Origin: an uncultured Ruminococcus sp.
Lineage (GTDB): Bacteria > Bacillota > Clostridia > Oscillospirales > Acutalibacteraceae
Assembly (NCBI GenBank): GCA_902762375.1
Contig: CACWNY010000005.1
Coordinates: 1-63,739, forward strand
DNA length: 63,739 nucleotides
Direction: 5' to 3'
The notes below the pieces were generated by a model. That model saw only the letters and a list, made by a program, of their open reading frames with translations, had not been told where the DNA came from and did not search any database. Both the position numbers and the translations under genes were made by a program. Positions 43,337 through 52,919 of this stretch are shown piece after piece; the stretch's first letter is position 1, and the number at the start of each line of letters is the position of its first letter.

Positions 43337-44812
43337 TCAATAATCCTCCTGTTGTTTTCTGCCAGTCACTTCCAGCATGATTTCCTGTGCTACTGTTGCC
43401 AGACTTTTTGCCTCGATATAATCCGAATTTAGAATATAATCGGTATTTTCAAGGTCTTGTAAAATAGCATTGAAACGCTGGAAACTTTCTTCAAATTTTT
43501 CTGTTTTTTTAATGACAAAATAACTGTCCTGTAAGGTGGTGCGGATTTCTGTTCGTATACCTGTCGGCAAAGCAATATGACCTTTGCTGTATTCAGGAAC
43601 AGCTCCTTTGACAACAGAACAATCCTTTGTCAGTTTATCCATGATATCGGTTGTGGCACGCCTTGAAAAGACCAGTGCTTCCAATAAACTGTTGCTTGCT
43701 AGTCGGTTAGCACCGTGTACTCCCGTATGTGAACATTCTCCTGTTGCATACAGTCTTTCTACTGATGTTCTTGCGTACAAGTCCACATCAATTCCACCCA
43801 TTAAATAATGCTGACACGGAAAAACAGGAATTTTCTGTACCGTAATATCAATACCTTCTGCAAGACAGTTTTCGTAAATCATAGGAAATCTTGCCTTGAT
43901 AAATTCAGGGTCTTTATGGGTAATATCCAGATAGAAACTCTCGCTGTTTGTCCGCATGGACTCTTTGATGATTGCCTCGCTGACAACATCTCTCGGGGCA
44001 AGTTCTCCTCTTTCGTCATAGTTAAAGGCAAATCTCTCCCCATGACAGTTAAGCAGTACTGCACCCTCTCCACGAACGGCTTCACTGATAAGAAATCTTT
44101 CTCTGCCCTGTTCTCCAGCAAATGCGGTAGGGTGAAACTGTATACGGTCAAGGTGCATGATTTTTGCACCCAGCTTTTTGGCAAAAGCAATACCGTCACC
44201 TGTGGCAATGGCACTGTTGGTGGTGTATTTATATACCCTGCCAATACCTCCCGTTGCCAGAACACAATAGGAACAAGCTACCGTTTCTATATTGCCGTCT
44301 TTCAGCATACCAACATAAAATCCGTTTTCGGTTTTATCTATCGAAAAAACATGCGTATTTTCAATAAAATCAATATTTTTTCTTTCTCTGACCAGTTCAA
44401 TAAGTCTGTCGGTAACGGCTTTTCCCGTAAAGTCTTTATGATGTACAATTCTGTTACGACTATGACCTGCTTCCAGTGTTTTCAGCAATTCTCCGTTGTT
44501 GTCCGAATCGAAATCTACGCCTAGTTCTTTCAGACGGATAACATCTTTTCCACCTTCGCTGACAAGTACTCTGACTGCTTCAGGATTATTTTTATATTTT
44601 CCCGCAATCATGGTATCTTTCATATGCAATTCTACATTATCGTCACTTCCGTTCAGAACCGCTGCAATTCCGCCTTGTGCCAAAGAACTGTTGGATAATT
44701 CTGCATTTCTTTTTGAAATTATCAGCACTTTATATTTTTCATCAAACTGTAACGCCCCGTACAGTCCTGCTACACCACTGCCGATAATCACTATCGGATA
44801 ATAATTTTCCAT
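43337..44812 (-). CDS. nadB: L-aspartate oxidase
   Basis: Flavoenzyme oxidising aspartate to iminoaspartate, the first NAD synthesis step. 491 residues; FAD-binding GSGVAGLYGAL (12-22), SSLAQGGIAAVL, ARFPMIYENC and the active-site GGIDVDLYARTSVERLYATGE, cited by its core ERLYATGECSHTGVHGANRLA. Operon with nadC; the quinolinate synthase gene nadA is not in the window. In the 80 bp upstream only a weak TTTCAA-16-TATGAT promoter is visible. Confidence 0.95.
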   Translation of the reverse strand: MENYYPIVIIGSGVAGLYGALQFDEKYKVLIISKRNAELSNSSLAQGGIAAVLNGSDDNVELHMKDTMIAGKYKNNPEAVRVLVSEGGKDVIRLKELGVDFDSDNNGELLKTLEAGHSRNRIVHHKDFTGKAVTDRLIELVRERKNIDFIENTHVFSIDKTENGFYVGMLKDGNIETVACSYCVLATGGIGRVYKYTTNSAIATGDGIAFAKKLGAKIMHLDRIQFHPTAFAGEQGRERFLISEAVRGEGAVLLNCHGERFAFNYDERGELAPRDVVSEAIIKESMRTNSESFYLDITHKDPEFIKARFPMIYENCLAEGIDITVQKIPVFPCQHYLMGGIDVDLYARTSVERLYATGECSHTGVHGANRLASNSLLEALVFSRRATTDIMDKLTKDCSVVKGAVPEYSKGHIALPTGIRTEIRTTLQDSYFVIKKTEKFEESFQRFNAILQDLENTDYILNSDYIEAKSLATVAQEIMLEVTGRKQQEDY

Positions 44813-44891
44813 AATTTTTCTCTTCCCTCATCAATTATTGGATTGCTTTATATCATATCACAAAAACATTCCCTTGAAAATAGATTATAGA

Positions 44892-45103
44892 AAAAATTTC
44901 TACTTTAGCGGTTGAAAATGAAACAGTTTGAGTTAAAGGGCTACCGCCCTTTAAAATCCTGTTTTAAGGGCTTCGACCTTAAAAATCCCACAAGGGGCTT
45001 TGCCCCTTGACCCCACCACTTTTTGAAAAAAGTGGACAAAAACTTTTAATTTTCACAGCTATATGTTGAGAAAACCATTTTAACCGTTCAAGTGGAAATA
45101 TTT
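44892..45103 (+). repeat. MITE-1, full-length copy with terminal inverted repeats
   Basis: Left end AATTTCTACTTTAGCGGTTG and right end TTTTAACCGTTCAAGTGGAA are inverted. It lacks the AAAATTTGC palindrome, having a direct join to the AAAGGGC stem, so the palindrome is a dispensable module. Confidence 0.85.
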
Positions 45104-45158
45104 ATATGTTATGTCAATATTACTAAAAAACGCACCTGAAAAATCGTCATATTATAAA

Positions 45159-45187
45159 TTGTTTGTAATGGAAAATTGTGTTATAAT
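45159..45187 (+). promoter_or_regulatory. Promoter of the secreted LRR/Big_2 protein
   Basis: TTGTTT (45159-45164), 17 bp, TATAAT (45182-45187). Confidence 0.7.
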
Positions 45188-45191
45188 TAAA

Positions 45192-45232
45192 TAGCAATCT
45201 GAAATTTGAAGTCAGCTAAATTCAGATTGCTA
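45192..45232 (+). promoter_or_regulatory. 5'-terminal hairpin in the leader of the LRR/Big_2 gene
   Basis: Perfect 12-bp inverted repeat TAGCAATCTGAA / TTCAGATTGCTA with a 17-nt loop, starting at the predicted transcript start and ending seven bases before the AAAGGGAGG site. No T-run. An mRNA-stabilising 5' stem is the simplest reading. Confidence 0.55.
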
Positions 45233-45255
45233 ATTACCCAAAGGGAGGTTTTTTT

Positions 45256-47487
45256 ATGATTTATTCCAAAAAAGTGTTGTCTGTGATACTGTCCGCTGTC
45301 ATGATACAGGGTGTTGCTTTGGCAAGTGCGATAAGTACATCAGCATACACTACACCCACCACCGCAAGCCAGACACAAACCGAAACAGATTTTGAGTACA
45401 CTGTGTCGAATGATACAGTTACCATTACCCGTTATACAGGTGATGAAGAAAATGTTACCGTTCCGCAGACGATTAACGGCAAAACAGTAACCGCTATTGG
45501 TGAACAGGCTTTTTATTCTTGCCAGACAGTTAAGAACATTATTCTTCCCAACAGTATCCAGACTATCGAAGAATGGGCATTTTCATGGTGTGCTAACCTT
45601 ACAAGAATTACGCTTTCCAATCAGCTCACCGAAATCAAACCTTATGCTTTCAGTCAGACCGGTGCTTTGGTGAGCATTACTATACCCGACAGTGTTACTA
45701 AAATCGGCAACAATGCTTTTGAGAGTTCGGGTATTTATGAGATTACCATTCCTGATACAGTTACCGAAATAGGTGAGGCTGCGTTCTGGGAATGTGTCAA
45801 TCTGGAAACACTGCCTAATCTTGCAGGTCTTACCGCCATCAGTGAAGATACCTTTTTCGGATGTGAAAAGCTGAAAAATATTATTATCCCCGATAATATC
45901 AAATCTATCGGACAGTGTGCATTCTGTGCTTGCAAAGCGGCAGTAGATGTTGTTGTTCCTGAGGGTGTCACTTATTTATCACAAGGGGCATTCAGCGGTT
46001 GTGCAGGCATGAAAAATATTACGCTCCCCGAAAGTCTGAAAACTGTCGGAGTAGTATGTTTTGAAAACTGTGAGAATATCGAAAATGTATACTATGCAGG
46101 CAGTAAAGGACAATGGAATGCTATTGATATTGATATATATTATGATGCCAACCGTTGGCTGGAAAATGCGGAAATTCATTGTAATGTCGGTAAAGCTGCC
46201 GAAGAAATTTCCATCAGCGACACAGAGTTGACCTTATATGTAGGTGACCAAAAAACGCTTACCACAAGCCGTATAACAGGCAATACAGACTATGTATGGA
46301 AAAGCGATTCCTACTATGTTACTGTTAATAAAGCAGGTCGTATTGTGGCAAGAGAATCGACCGGTGAGGATTGGGCAGTAAAAGTTTATGCTAAGTATAA
46401 AGACGGTAAGGCTGTAGCTTGTAAAGTTCATATTTTAGAGAAACCTGTTGTTACGCTTGATAAAACACAGCTGGATATGAGTGTTACGGGAATGTATACC
46501 TTACAGCCGTCCGTATATCCTGAAGATGCAAGTGTTACCTATACCTTTAAAAGCAGTAATGCCAATGTAGCTACGGTAAACAAAAACGGGCGTGTTGTAG
46601 CCAGAGGTGAGGGTACAGCAAATATTACTGTTACCGCCTCTAACGGAGCAAAAACAGTCTGCGTGGTCAATGTAGCACCGCAGAAAACGGTTACACTGGA
46701 CAAGTCAACGCTTGAATTGTCCGTTATGGAAATGTATACCTTAAAACCGTCTGTATCTCCACAGGACGAAACCGCTACCTATACTTTCAAAAGCAGTAAT
46801 ACCAATGTTGCTACCGTCAATAAATCAGGTCGTGTTGTTGCAAGAGGTGAGGGTACAGCAACGATTACGGTTATTGCCTCTAATGGTGCGAAAGCAACTT
46901 GTACAGTCACGGTTATTCCGCAGAGAACACTTACTCTGGAAAGTGACAATGTGACTTTGGCACTGAAAGAAATGTATACCATTGTACCAATTATGACACC
47001 TGCTGATGAAAGTGTAACTTACACATTCAAGAGTAACAACACAAATGTGGCTACTGTAAATAAGACAGGTCGTGTTGTGGCAAGAGGTTACGGTGTAGCC
47101 AATATTACGGTAAAAGCATCTAACGGTCTTAGCAAAGTATGTCAGATAGTTGTAGAAGAAGATGAACCTGTTGCACAGAGTATTGTTTACTTCAATCCGT
47201 CAGCTGTTGCTAAAGGCGATGAAAGATGGGCAGTATATACATGGAATTCCCTTATCGGTGAACAGTGGCTGAATATGACAGAAAAAGATGGTCTGTATCA
47301 GGTTACTTTACCCGATGAGTTTACCAACTATATTATCGTCAGAATGAATGGTTCTTCTACTGAAAATAACTGGAATAACAAATGGAATCAGTCAGAAAAC
47401 TTGAAATATTCGGCAGATAAAAATCTTATCACAGCAACAGGTTGGGGCAGTGGCGATAAATTTAATGTAACGGAAAGTGCAAAATAA
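45256..47487 (+). CDS. Secreted BspA-type LRR / Big_2 protein with starch-binding-like C-terminus
   Basis: 743 residues. Signal peptide (1 to about 31), about eight BspA-type leucine-rich repeats (about 55-290; units such as ITIPDSVTKIGNNAFESS), four Big_2 immunoglobulin-like repeats (about 315-640, each with a FKSSNANVATVNK-type core and GRVVARGEG), and a final about 95-residue module starting IVYFNPSAV and containing DERWAVYTWN and YIIVRMNGSS, which resembles CBM26-like starch-binding domains of ruminococci. No catalytic domain, LPXTG or dockerin seen. Probably a surface or amylosome-associated adhesion/binding protein. Confidence 0.85.
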   Translation: MIYSKKVLSVILSAVMIQGVALASAISTSAYTTPTTASQTQTETDFEYTVSNDTVTITRYTGDEENVTVPQTINGKTVTAIGEQAFYSCQTVKNIILPNSIQTIEEWAFSWCANLTRITLSNQLTEIKPYAFSQTGALVSITIPDSVTKIGNNAFESSGIYEITIPDTVTEIGEAAFWECVNLETLPNLAGLTAISEDTFFGCEKLKNIIIPDNIKSIGQCAFCACKAAVDVVVPEGVTYLSQGAFSGCAGMKNITLPESLKTVGVVCFENCENIENVYYAGSKGQWNAIDIDIYYDANRWLENAEIHCNVGKAAEEISISDTELTLYVGDQKTLTTSRITGNTDYVWKSDSYYVTVNKAGRIVARESTGEDWAVKVYAKYKDGKAVACKVHILEKPVVTLDKTQLDMSVTGMYTLQPSVYPEDASVTYTFKSSNANVATVNKNGRVVARGEGTANITVTASNGAKTVCVVNVAPQKTVTLDKSTLELSVMEMYTLKPSVSPQDETATYTFKSSNTNVATVNKSGRVVARGEGTATITVIASNGAKATCTVTVIPQRTLTLESDNVTLALKEMYTIVPIMTPADESVTYTFKSNNTNVATVNKTGRVVARGYGVANITVKASNGLSKVCQIVVEEDEPVAQSIVYFNPSAVAKGDERWAVYTWNSLIGEQWLNMTEKDGLYQVTLPDEFTNYIIVRMNGSSTENNWNNKWNQSENLKYSADKNLITATGWGSGDKFNVTESAK

Positions 47488-47502
47488 TTCTTGCTAAAAA
47501 AA

Positions 47503-47548
47503 CAGTAGGTCAAATCGTAGATTTGGCTTACTGCTTTTTCTTTTTTTG
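47503..47548 (+). terminator. Terminator of the LRR/Big_2 gene
   Basis: CAGTAGGTCAAATC pairs with GATTTGGCTTACTG (two wobble pairs), followed by CTTTTTCTTTTTTT. Confidence 0.88.
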
Positions 47549-47552
47549 CTTT

Positions 47553-47830
47553 TTGAGTTAAAGGGTTGCCGCCCTTTAAAATCCTGCTAAGGGGCTGCCG
47601 CCCCTTAACCCCGCCCACTTTTTTGAAAAAAAGTGGACAAAAAACTTTTAATTGTCATAGCCAGAAGTTGAATAAAGACTTTCGAACGAAGTGAGCCTCA
47701 AAAAAGTTTTTGTCGAACTTTTTTCAAAAAGTTCGTGGGGTTCAGGGGCAACGCCCCTGATGGGATTTTAAAGGGCAAAGCCCTTTAATGGATAAAAACA
47801 CAAAACAAAATTTGCGTAAGCAAATTTTGA
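47553..47830. repeat. MITE-1 repeat, compound (two facing halves)
   Basis: Plus half from GTTAAAGGGTTGCCGCCCTT, spacer with TCGAACGAAGTGAGCC, reversed half with an intact CAGGGGC/GCCCCTG stem and AAATTTGCG palindrome. This copy shows the undisturbed form of the site that element-2 interrupts at 34 kb. Confidence 0.87.
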
Positions 47831-47836
47831 CATAAT

Positions 47837-47870
47837 AAAACTCCCTATGAATAACATCATAAGGAGTTTT
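47837..47870. terminator. Terminator after the ADP-ribosylglycohydrolase
   Basis: AAAACTCCCTATGA pairs with TCATAAGGAGTTTT (one wobble) around six bases, eight bases beyond the stop. The arms end in TTTT on both strands. Confidence 0.7.
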
Positions 47871-47877
47871 GTATTAC

Positions 47878-48687
47878 TTATCTGTCAGCATAGGTTTTCC
47901 TAAAACGCTGAATAACAGTTTTTAATCCGAAATCAATTCGGCTATCACAAAATGACTGAATATGATGGGGAATAGCTTTGTAATAAGCCTCTGCAATTCC
48001 GCCTGCAGTACAAGCCATCGTATCAGCGTCACCACCCAAAGAAATAGCATTTCTTACTGCACTTTCATAATCATTTGACTGCAAAAAGGCAATAACTGAT
48101 GGCGGTACACTTTTATTTGTTCTGCTGTCAAAAGAAATATACTCTCTCAGACTATCTATAGGAACATCTAATTTCATGTCAAACTGTTTCTCACAGAAAG
48201 TCTGTATTTCTTTTTTATCTTTACCATGTAAAGCAAGCCATACACTTCCCGCTACAGTTTTTGCTCCTGCGATTGTTTCACGATGATTATGCGTATAATA
48301 ACAACTGGCTTTTGCCTGTAATAAGACCTGTTCCAGTGTATCATAAGCGTATCCTATCGGTACAACTCTCATCACACCACCGTTTCCGTAACTTTTCTGA
48401 ACAGAAAGTTCATCACTTTTTGCCCAAGCAGTAAACATTGCTCCATATCCTGCATGAGGATACCGTTTATAATATGCCTGATATTGTACGGCATACTCAT
48501 AACCCCTTTTTCGAATATCAAAAACAGAAATGTTTTTGGGATTGTTGAGTATTGCCTGACATACCGCAACGGTTAATACCGTATCATCAGTAAAAGTACT
48601 TTCTTTTTGTAATGGGAAATTATAGTCTTTGGTGGAATGAACTTCATAATAAGACCCTATAATATCCCCGTATACTGCACCTAACAT
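47878..48687 (-). CDS. ADP-ribosylglycohydrolase family protein
   Basis: Predicted to remove ADP-ribose from proteins or other acceptors (DraG/ARH fold, two Mg ions). 269 residues; GAVYGDIIGSYYE near the start, the metal-binding FTDDTVLTVAV, a YGNGGVMRVVP segment and the second site LGGDADTMACTAGGI. It starts eight bases after the gatB stop with no clear Shine-Dalgarno, suggesting coupling. No ADP-ribosyltransferase partner is visible. Confidence 0.9.
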   Translation of the reverse strand: MLGAVYGDIIGSYYEVHSTKDYNFPLQKESTFTDDTVLTVAVCQAILNNPKNISVFDIRKRGYEYAVQYQAYYKRYPHAGYGAMFTAWAKSDELSVQKSYGNGGVMRVVPIGYAYDTLEQVLLQAKASCYYTHNHRETIAGAKTVAGSVWLALHGKDKKEIQTFCEKQFDMKLDVPIDSLREYISFDSRTNKSVPPSVIAFLQSNDYESAVRNAISLGGDADTMACTAGGIAEAYYKAIPHHIQSFCDSRIDFGLKTVIQRFRKTYADR

Positions 48688-48695
48688 ATTTGTAT

Positions 48696-50108
48696 TTACT
48701 GTATAAGCGACTTAATAATATTTTCTGCCTGCATAGCGTCAGCTTTACCACGACTGTTCTTCATGACATAGCCTACCATAGATTTAATTGCTTTTTCTTT
48801 ACCGTTTTTGTAATCGGCAACAGCTTTCGGATTTTTCTCTACTGCCTCAATACAAAGTTTTTTGGTAGTTTCCTTATCAAGACCACCCATATCACTTTCA
48901 GAGATTAACTCACTTGCCTTTTTGCCTGTTTCCAGCATTTTGTCAAGTGTAGATTTAGCAAGGTTCATTTTGATTTTCTTGCTTTCCAACATTCTGACAA
49001 GTTCGTTGAGATTTTCAGCGGAAACATTGATGGAAAATTCTTCTTTTGCGGATTCGTTTTCAATGGTACGGAAAATCTGTCCGATAATGAAGTTAGCGGT
49101 CGTTTTCGGATTTTGCGTACCCTCAATCGCTTTTTCAAAATATTCTGCGACTTTTCTGTATTTGATAAGCAACAATGCGTCCGTTTCGGGTATGCCTAAT
49201 TCTTCTGTGTATCTTTCTAACTTTTCGTCAGGCAATTCAGGAATGGTTTCCTGTAATGCTCTCACTTCTTCATCAGTAACACTGATAGTTACCAAGTCAG
49301 GGTCACGGAAATAACGATAGTCATTAGCGTCCTCTTTGCCACGCATACTTGATGTGGTGTTTGTTACGCTGTCATAACGGAGGGTTTCCTGTGTGACTTT
49401 ACCGCCACTTTCGATAAGGTCAATCTGTCTTTCGCTTTCGTATTCCATAGCTTTTGCCATAAAGGTTATGGAGTTCATATTCTTGATTTCTGTTCTTGTG
49501 CCGAACTCTCTTGACCCTTTCGGACGAACAGAAATATTGACATCACATCTCATCGACCCCTCTTCCATACGACAATCTGATACCCCAATATATCTCATAA
49601 TAAGCTGTAATTTTTCAACATATTCTTTTGCTTCGTCTATGGAACGAATATCAGGTTCGGTGACAATTTCGATAAGGGGAACACCACCACGATTATAGTC
49701 AACATAGGTATCACCTTTTTTGTGAATGAGTTTACCTGCATCTTCTTCAATGTGAATACGGTTTAAACGAACTTTTCTGCCGTTACTGAGTTCGATATAA
49801 CCGTTTTTGCAAAGGGGCATATCGTATTGGGAAATCTGGTAGGCTTTGGGCAAATCAGGATAGCAATAGTTTTTTCTGTCCATTTTGGAAATATGGGAAA
49901 TTTCGCAGTTTGTGGCAAGTCCTGCCCTTATGGCATAATCAACAACCGCCCTGTTCAGTTTTGGAAGTGTACCTGGTAAGCCAATGCAGACAGGGCAACA
50001 ATGAGTATTGGGGTCGCCACCAAACTGTGTAGTACAGCTACAGAATATTTTTGTTTTGGTATTGAGCTCGACATGAGTTTCCAAGCCGACAACTAATTCA
50101 TAATTCAT
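48696..50108 (-). CDS. gatB: Asp/Glu-tRNA(Asn/Gln) amidotransferase subunit B
   Basis: tRNA-binding and kinase subunit of GatCAB, converting misacylated Asp-tRNA-Asn or Glu-tRNA-Gln. 470 residues: GLETHVELNTKTKIFC start, PNTHCCPVCIGLPGTLP (zinc region, CC and C), DYNRGGVPLIEIVTEPD (core YNRGGVPLIE), EIKNMNSI, and the C-terminal YqeY-like tail. ATGA overlap with gatA. Confidence 0.96.
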   Translation of the reverse strand: MNYELVVGLETHVELNTKTKIFCSCTTQFGGDPNTHCCPVCIGLPGTLPKLNRAVVDYAIRAGLATNCEISHISKMDRKNYCYPDLPKAYQISQYDMPLCKNGYIELSNGRKVRLNRIHIEEDAGKLIHKKGDTYVDYNRGGVPLIEIVTEPDIRSIDEAKEYVEKLQLIMRYIGVSDCRMEEGSMRCDVNISVRPKGSREFGTRTEIKNMNSITFMAKAMEYESERQIDLIESGGKVTQETLRYDSVTNTTSSMRGKEDANDYRYFRDPDLVTISVTDEEVRALQETIPELPDEKLERYTEELGIPETDALLLIKYRKVAEYFEKAIEGTQNPKTTANFIIGQIFRTIENESAKEEFSINVSAENLNELVRMLESKKIKMNLAKSTLDKMLETGKKASELISESDMGGLDKETTKKLCIEAVEKNPKAVADYKNGKEKAIKSMVGYVMKNSRGKADAMQAENIIKSLIQ

Positions 50109-51583
50109 AATTTAACCCCCATTTCTGCACTTCTGAATACTGTATCGTGAGTAGCATTTTCATATTGCCATGCGACATTCAATATTTTTGCTTCGTCAAA
50201 GTTGTTGCCGATAAGTTGCATACCGATTGGCATACCTTTTGTGTCAAATCCACAAGGTACAGAAACAGCAGGCAATCCTGCAATATTCATAGGAACAGTG
50301 CAAATATCTGTAAGGTATGTTTCAATAGGGTCGCTTACGGCTTTGCCTGTTTCAAAAGCCGTCATAGGAACGGTCGGGGCAAGAATAACATCGACTTTTT
50401 CAAAAGCATTCTTAAATTCCTTTACGATAGTGCCACGCAAATTCTGAGCTTTTTTATAGTAAGCGTCATAGTAGCCTGCACTGAGTACATAAGTTCCCAA
50501 CATAATTCTTCTCTTGACTTCACTGCCGAAACCTTCACTTCTGGTCTTGCAAATCATATCGTTGACATCTTTATAAGACGGTGTTTTGTAACCGTAACGG
50601 ATACCATCATATCTACCTAAGTTTGAGGACGCTTCCGCACAAGCCAGAATATAATAGACAGGCAAGGAATATTTTAAAGCAGGCAAGTCAAAGTAAACGA
50701 TTTCCGCTCCAAGATTTTCATATACCTTGCAGGCGTTCAAAATGGCTTCTTTGACATCATCACGAATACCTTCTAAATATTCTTTTGCTATGCCGATTTT
50801 CATACCTTTGATGTCGTTGTGGAGAGTATCAAGCGTTTTAATACCCTTGTTACCCTGTGAGGTGGAATCCATAATATCATATTCAGAAATCGTATCATAT
50901 ACGATAGCGGTATCTTCAACAGTTGTTGTGATAGGTCCTATCTGGTCAAAGCCTGAAGCATAGGCGATTAAACCGTATCTTGAAACACTGCCGTAAGTAG
51001 GTTTCAGTCCGACAATTCCGCAGAAACTTGCAGGCTGACGGATTGAACCGCCTGTATCTGAACCCAAGCCATAGACGGCAATATTTCCACCGACAGCACT
51101 TGCTACACCGCCTGAAGAACCGCCTGCCACATAACCTAAATTATGTGGATTTTTTGCTCCGCCGAAACAAGAGGTTTCGCAGGAAGAACCCATAGCAAAT
51201 TCGTCCATATTGGTTTTGCCGAGCAGAACAGCACCGTTATTTTTAAGAATATTCCAAACGGTAGCGTTATAGATGGGTTTATAGCCTTTCAGAATTTTGG
51301 AACAACAGGTTGTTTCGATACCGTCTGTGGAGATGTTGTCTTTTAAGGTCATCGGAATACCTGCCGTCAACGGTAAATCTTCACCATCGGCAATTTTTTT
51401 ATCCACATTTTCCGCTCCTGACAATGCCACTTCTTCGGTGATATTGACATAAGCGTTTAACTCTGTATTGACTTTAGCGATACTGTCTAAATATTTTTGC
51501 GTAAGTTCTTTACAAGAAATTTCTTTAGCGGTAAGCATGGTATGAAGTGTTTTAATCACGCTTTTCACTTCTGCCACTGTCAT
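50105..51583 (-). CDS. gatA: Asp/Glu-tRNA(Asn/Gln) amidotransferase subunit A
   Basis: Glutamine-hydrolysing subunit of GatCAB supplying ammonia. 492 residues of the amidase-signature family with the Ser-cisSer-Lys triad in TLKDNIS, VAGGSSGGVASAVGG and GSDTGGSIRQPA. Start at 51583 (ATGACAGTGG) after AAAGGA; the longer upstream reading is MITE-derived. Separated from gatC by 2.3 kb holding two unrelated genes and repeats. Confidence 0.96.
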   Translation of the reverse strand: MTVAEVKSVIKTLHTMLTAKEISCKELTQKYLDSIAKVNTELNAYVNITEEVALSGAENVDKKIADGEDLPLTAGIPMTLKDNISTDGIETTCCSKILKGYKPIYNATVWNILKNNGAVLLGKTNMDEFAMGSSCETSCFGGAKNPHNLGYVAGGSSGGVASAVGGNIAVYGLGSDTGGSIRQPASFCGIVGLKPTYGSVSRYGLIAYASGFDQIGPITTTVEDTAIVYDTISEYDIMDSTSQGNKGIKTLDTLHNDIKGMKIGIAKEYLEGIRDDVKEAILNACKVYENLGAEIVYFDLPALKYSLPVYYILACAEASSNLGRYDGIRYGYKTPSYKDVNDMICKTRSEGFGSEVKRRIMLGTYVLSAGYYDAYYKKAQNLRGTIVKEFKNAFEKVDVILAPTVPMTAFETGKAVSDPIETYLTDICTVPMNIAGLPAVSVPCGFDTKGMPIGMQLIGNNFDEAKILNVAWQYENATHDTVFRSAEMGVKL

Positions 51584-51627
51584 CAATCCTTTCGTTTTAT
51601 AATGAGTAATTATAGAAAAATAACCTT

Positions 51628-51768
51628 TAGCTGTGACAATCAAAAGTTTTGTCCACTTTTTCAAAAGTGGTGGGGTCGAGGGGCAAAGCCCCTCGTGGGA
51701 TTTTTAAGGGCGAAGCCCTTAAACACACCAAAATTCAAACAAAATCTGCGTAAGCAGATTTTGTCATA
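51628..51768 (-). repeat. MITE-1 repeat copy
   Basis: Reverse copy upstream of gatA: CTGTGACAATCAAAAG, CCACTTTT/AAAAGTGG, GAGGGGC/GCCCCTC (compensated variant), AAGGGC/GCCCTT and the AAATCTGC/GCAGATTT palindrome. Confidence 0.85.
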
Positions 51769-51778
51769 ATTCATCAAA

Positions 51779-51828
51779 ATAAGATTCCTCACTTCGTTCG
51801 GAATGACACGCCTAAGTTGATGATATTT
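51779..51828. repeat. Fragment of repeat element-2
   Basis: AGATTCCTCACTTCGTTCGG, AATGACACGCCTAAG and TTGATGATAT match the right third of the element at 34 kb. It abuts the stop codon of the truncated methylase. Confidence 0.65.
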
Positions 51829-51830
51829 TC

Positions 51831-52856
51831 TTACTTGACATTTGTTTCGATAAAGAAAATTTCTTCATCTGTCAGACCATATTTTGCATAAAGCTGTCTG
51901 TCTATTTCTGCAACGCTTTTTGTCCAGTCTATATCTGAATTTTCCGTAAAATCCTGTAAGGGAACATATTTCCATTTTGCGGGAGTATTTGCTTGTGTTT
52001 TCTTTAATATGCTGTACAATGTTCGAGTAAACTTGCATTTTACATATTTGATTACTGCATTTGCTTCAAACTCTGTAGAAAATTTACCTATACTCAAAAA
52101 TGTTTCTGTAGAACCCTCTTTAGGATAACCTACAATTGGTGATGCTACAGTTTCACCGAAAACACCTGTTCCCGTTGCTCCAGACATAAACGCCTTATAG
52201 TAATAGAGATTATCTACTTTATTCACATACTTTGATTTGATATAACGATATACTCGTTTATTATCCATTCTTCCTAAAATTTTCAAATATTCATCATCAT
52301 CTTCAGGTTCAGTATCATAAAAAACTGTTTTCAATTTTTCAAAGCAATTAGATTTTAAATCAAAATCATGACCTTTACTTAATTTACCTTTCAATTCGGG
52401 ATACTCTTCATACATTATAGGGAGAAAATGATAGGCATAACTTGTTATGATAATTTTGCTGAATGATATATAATCAGAACTATTTATTACTTTATGAAGT
52501 ATATTATTTAATTCTTCAAAAGGTGTAAAAACTTCGATAGCACCAAAATTTTTATTTTTATCGTAATAAGAAATACAGACACCGCCCTTAATATCGGTAT
52601 TTGCAAATACATTATCGCTTTTTTGTTCATAGTGACAAACTTTAAAATGTTCATCATTCAACATTTTTTTATTCCACTGTTTTGGGGTACTTCCGGCATT
52701 GAATAAAAATCTTGCGGGGGTAATCAACTCTACGGCATTACCAATAGATTGAGCTGCGTCCATAAATAAATGATATACAGGCGGTGCATATGTTGTATTA
52801 TCTCCCAAAGTTTCATCTTGAAATGGCGGATTGCCTATCACAAAATCAAATTTCAA
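51831..52856 (-). pseudogene. 5'-truncated Eco57I-type DNA adenine methylase remnant
   Basis: 341 residues that begin almost at the catalytic motif IV (IGNPPFQ, residues 7-13), so the upstream SAM-binding region with motif I expected in Eco57I-type enzymes is missing. The remainder looks like a target-recognition region and ends DRQLYAKYGLTDEEI, a tail typical of the family. I found no motif I elsewhere in the protein, so a permuted order is unlikely. It opens with TTG after AGAGAGG and has no stop codons, so it may still be translated. No restriction gene lies nearby. Confidence 0.72.
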
Positions 52857-52919
52857 TGACTTTTCCTCTCTTTCAATGCCGTCAATAGAATAATGATTTT
52901 TTTAACTGTTCATCAATTA

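Noticed and set aside
51831..52856. Complete restriction-modification system
   Set aside because: Only part of a methylase is present, without motif I, and there is no nuclease gene nearby.
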